Notes under the pieces: model-generated
Told to the model about the DNA's origin: nothing
Databases searched by the model: none
Seen by the model: the letters and a program-made list of their open reading frames with translations, nothing else
Shown: piece by piece, positions 63,809 to 64,000 of the stretch
Position numbering within the stretch: the stretch's first letter is position 1
How the letters are laid out: the number at the start of each line of letters is the position of its first letter
NCBI GenBank assembly: GCA_016735295.1
Contig: JAERRU010000015.1
Location: forward strand, 1 to 64,000
Length of the DNA: 64,000 bases
Source of the DNA: SAR324 cluster bacterium
GTDB lineage: Bacteria; SAR324; XYD2-FULL-50-16; JAERRU01
Direction of reading: 5' to 3'
Position numbers and translations under genes: made by a program

Positions 63809-64000
63809 TTACTTTTCTTCTTTGTTAACAAACTTAGCGGGAAACACCAATACAGGTATTTTTGTGTGCCGCACAACCGATTCAGCAACACTCCCTAAAA
63901 GTAAATGAGAAAAACCCGTTCTCCCATGAGAGCCCACCGCTATCATATCCGCCCCCCACTCATCGGCTGTATCTATAATCTTGTTCCAATTATCCCCTTC
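63809..64000 (-). CDS. Universal stress protein (UspA) family, 3' end only
   Basis: The gene runs off the right edge of the window; 63 codons of its C-terminal part are visible before the TAA at 63809-63811. The motif GSHGRTGFSHLLLGSVAESV is the G-x2-G-x9-G-S ATP-binding signature of the family, followed by the usual IPVLVF strand. It lies 33 bp upstream of pepA on the same strand. Confidence 0.85.
   Translation of the reverse strand, partial: EGDNWNKIIDTADEWGADMIAVGSHGRTGFSHLLLGSVAESVVRHTKIPVLVFPAKFVNKEEK

Overview
This 64-kb window is a densely packed, low-GC (roughly one third G+C by eye) chromosomal segment from a Gram-negative bacterium. An LPS/diderm envelope is indicated by lptD, an ADP-heptose precursor gene, an MCE/MlaD lipid-transport protein and meso-DAP-type murE. 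Homodimeric aceE, Pseudomonas-type dapD, bolA/ibaG, nuoEFG, metE and an NtrX-like regulator fit the Proteobacteria in the broad sense. A diadenylate cyclase (cdaA) with a YbbR protein is unusual for Alpha-, Beta- or Gammaproteobacteria and points weakly to a deltaproteobacterial-type lineage (Bdellovibrionota, SAR324, Desulfobacterota or similar). I cannot fix the taxon. Biosynthetic capacity (methionine, lysine/DAP, histidine, purine, haem, folate, NAD) argues against extreme endosymbiotic reduction despite the AT-richness.

Layout: (1) 0.1-12.6 kb, mostly minus strand: M23 endopeptidase, HD-GYP regulator, hemB, metE-metF, a PgaB-like lipoprotein, folC, gpsA, and a clpP with a charged tail. 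(2) 12.8-25.6 kb: an MCE/MlaD protein, a tiny membrane ORF, hldE2 and a Cys-rich protein. A large 83-bp tandem array is followed by an SNase-like lipoprotein, lpd-aceE, an aminotransferase, a large unknown protein and tatA. (3) 25.8-39.4 kb, plus strand: ileS (type 2), hisE, an aminotransferase followed by nuoEFG, pncA, nnrE/D and two lipid-linked sugar glycosyltransferases. (4) 39.4-42.2 kb, minus strand: dapD, gapA, nadD. (5) 42.6-56.7 kb, plus strand: PilZ protein, murE-alr, purH, HU/IHF, cdaA-ybbR, htpG, lptD, a putative barrel protein and phaB. (6) 56.8-64 kb: ubiA-family gene, ntrX-like regulator with a chorismate-mutase-like gene, a rhodanese/A-type/NifU fusion, bolA/ibaG, tRNA-Leu(CAG), pepA and a truncated uspA.

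Most genes are ordinary housekeeping genes. The striking feature is the DNA between them. At seven places, tandem duplications (units about 75-208 bp, 2-11 copies) start inside or just after the 3' end of a gene and fill the adjacent intergenic space. In several of them the last codons of the gene are copied. Trinucleotide and hexanucleotide slippage tracts occur in promoters and as Asn/Asp/Lys-rich inserts inside conserved enzymes. Together these suggest a genome with strong slippage and segmental tandem amplification focused on gene ends. This pattern is the best candidate here for something undescribed. No phage, transposase, CRISPR array or rRNA was seen.
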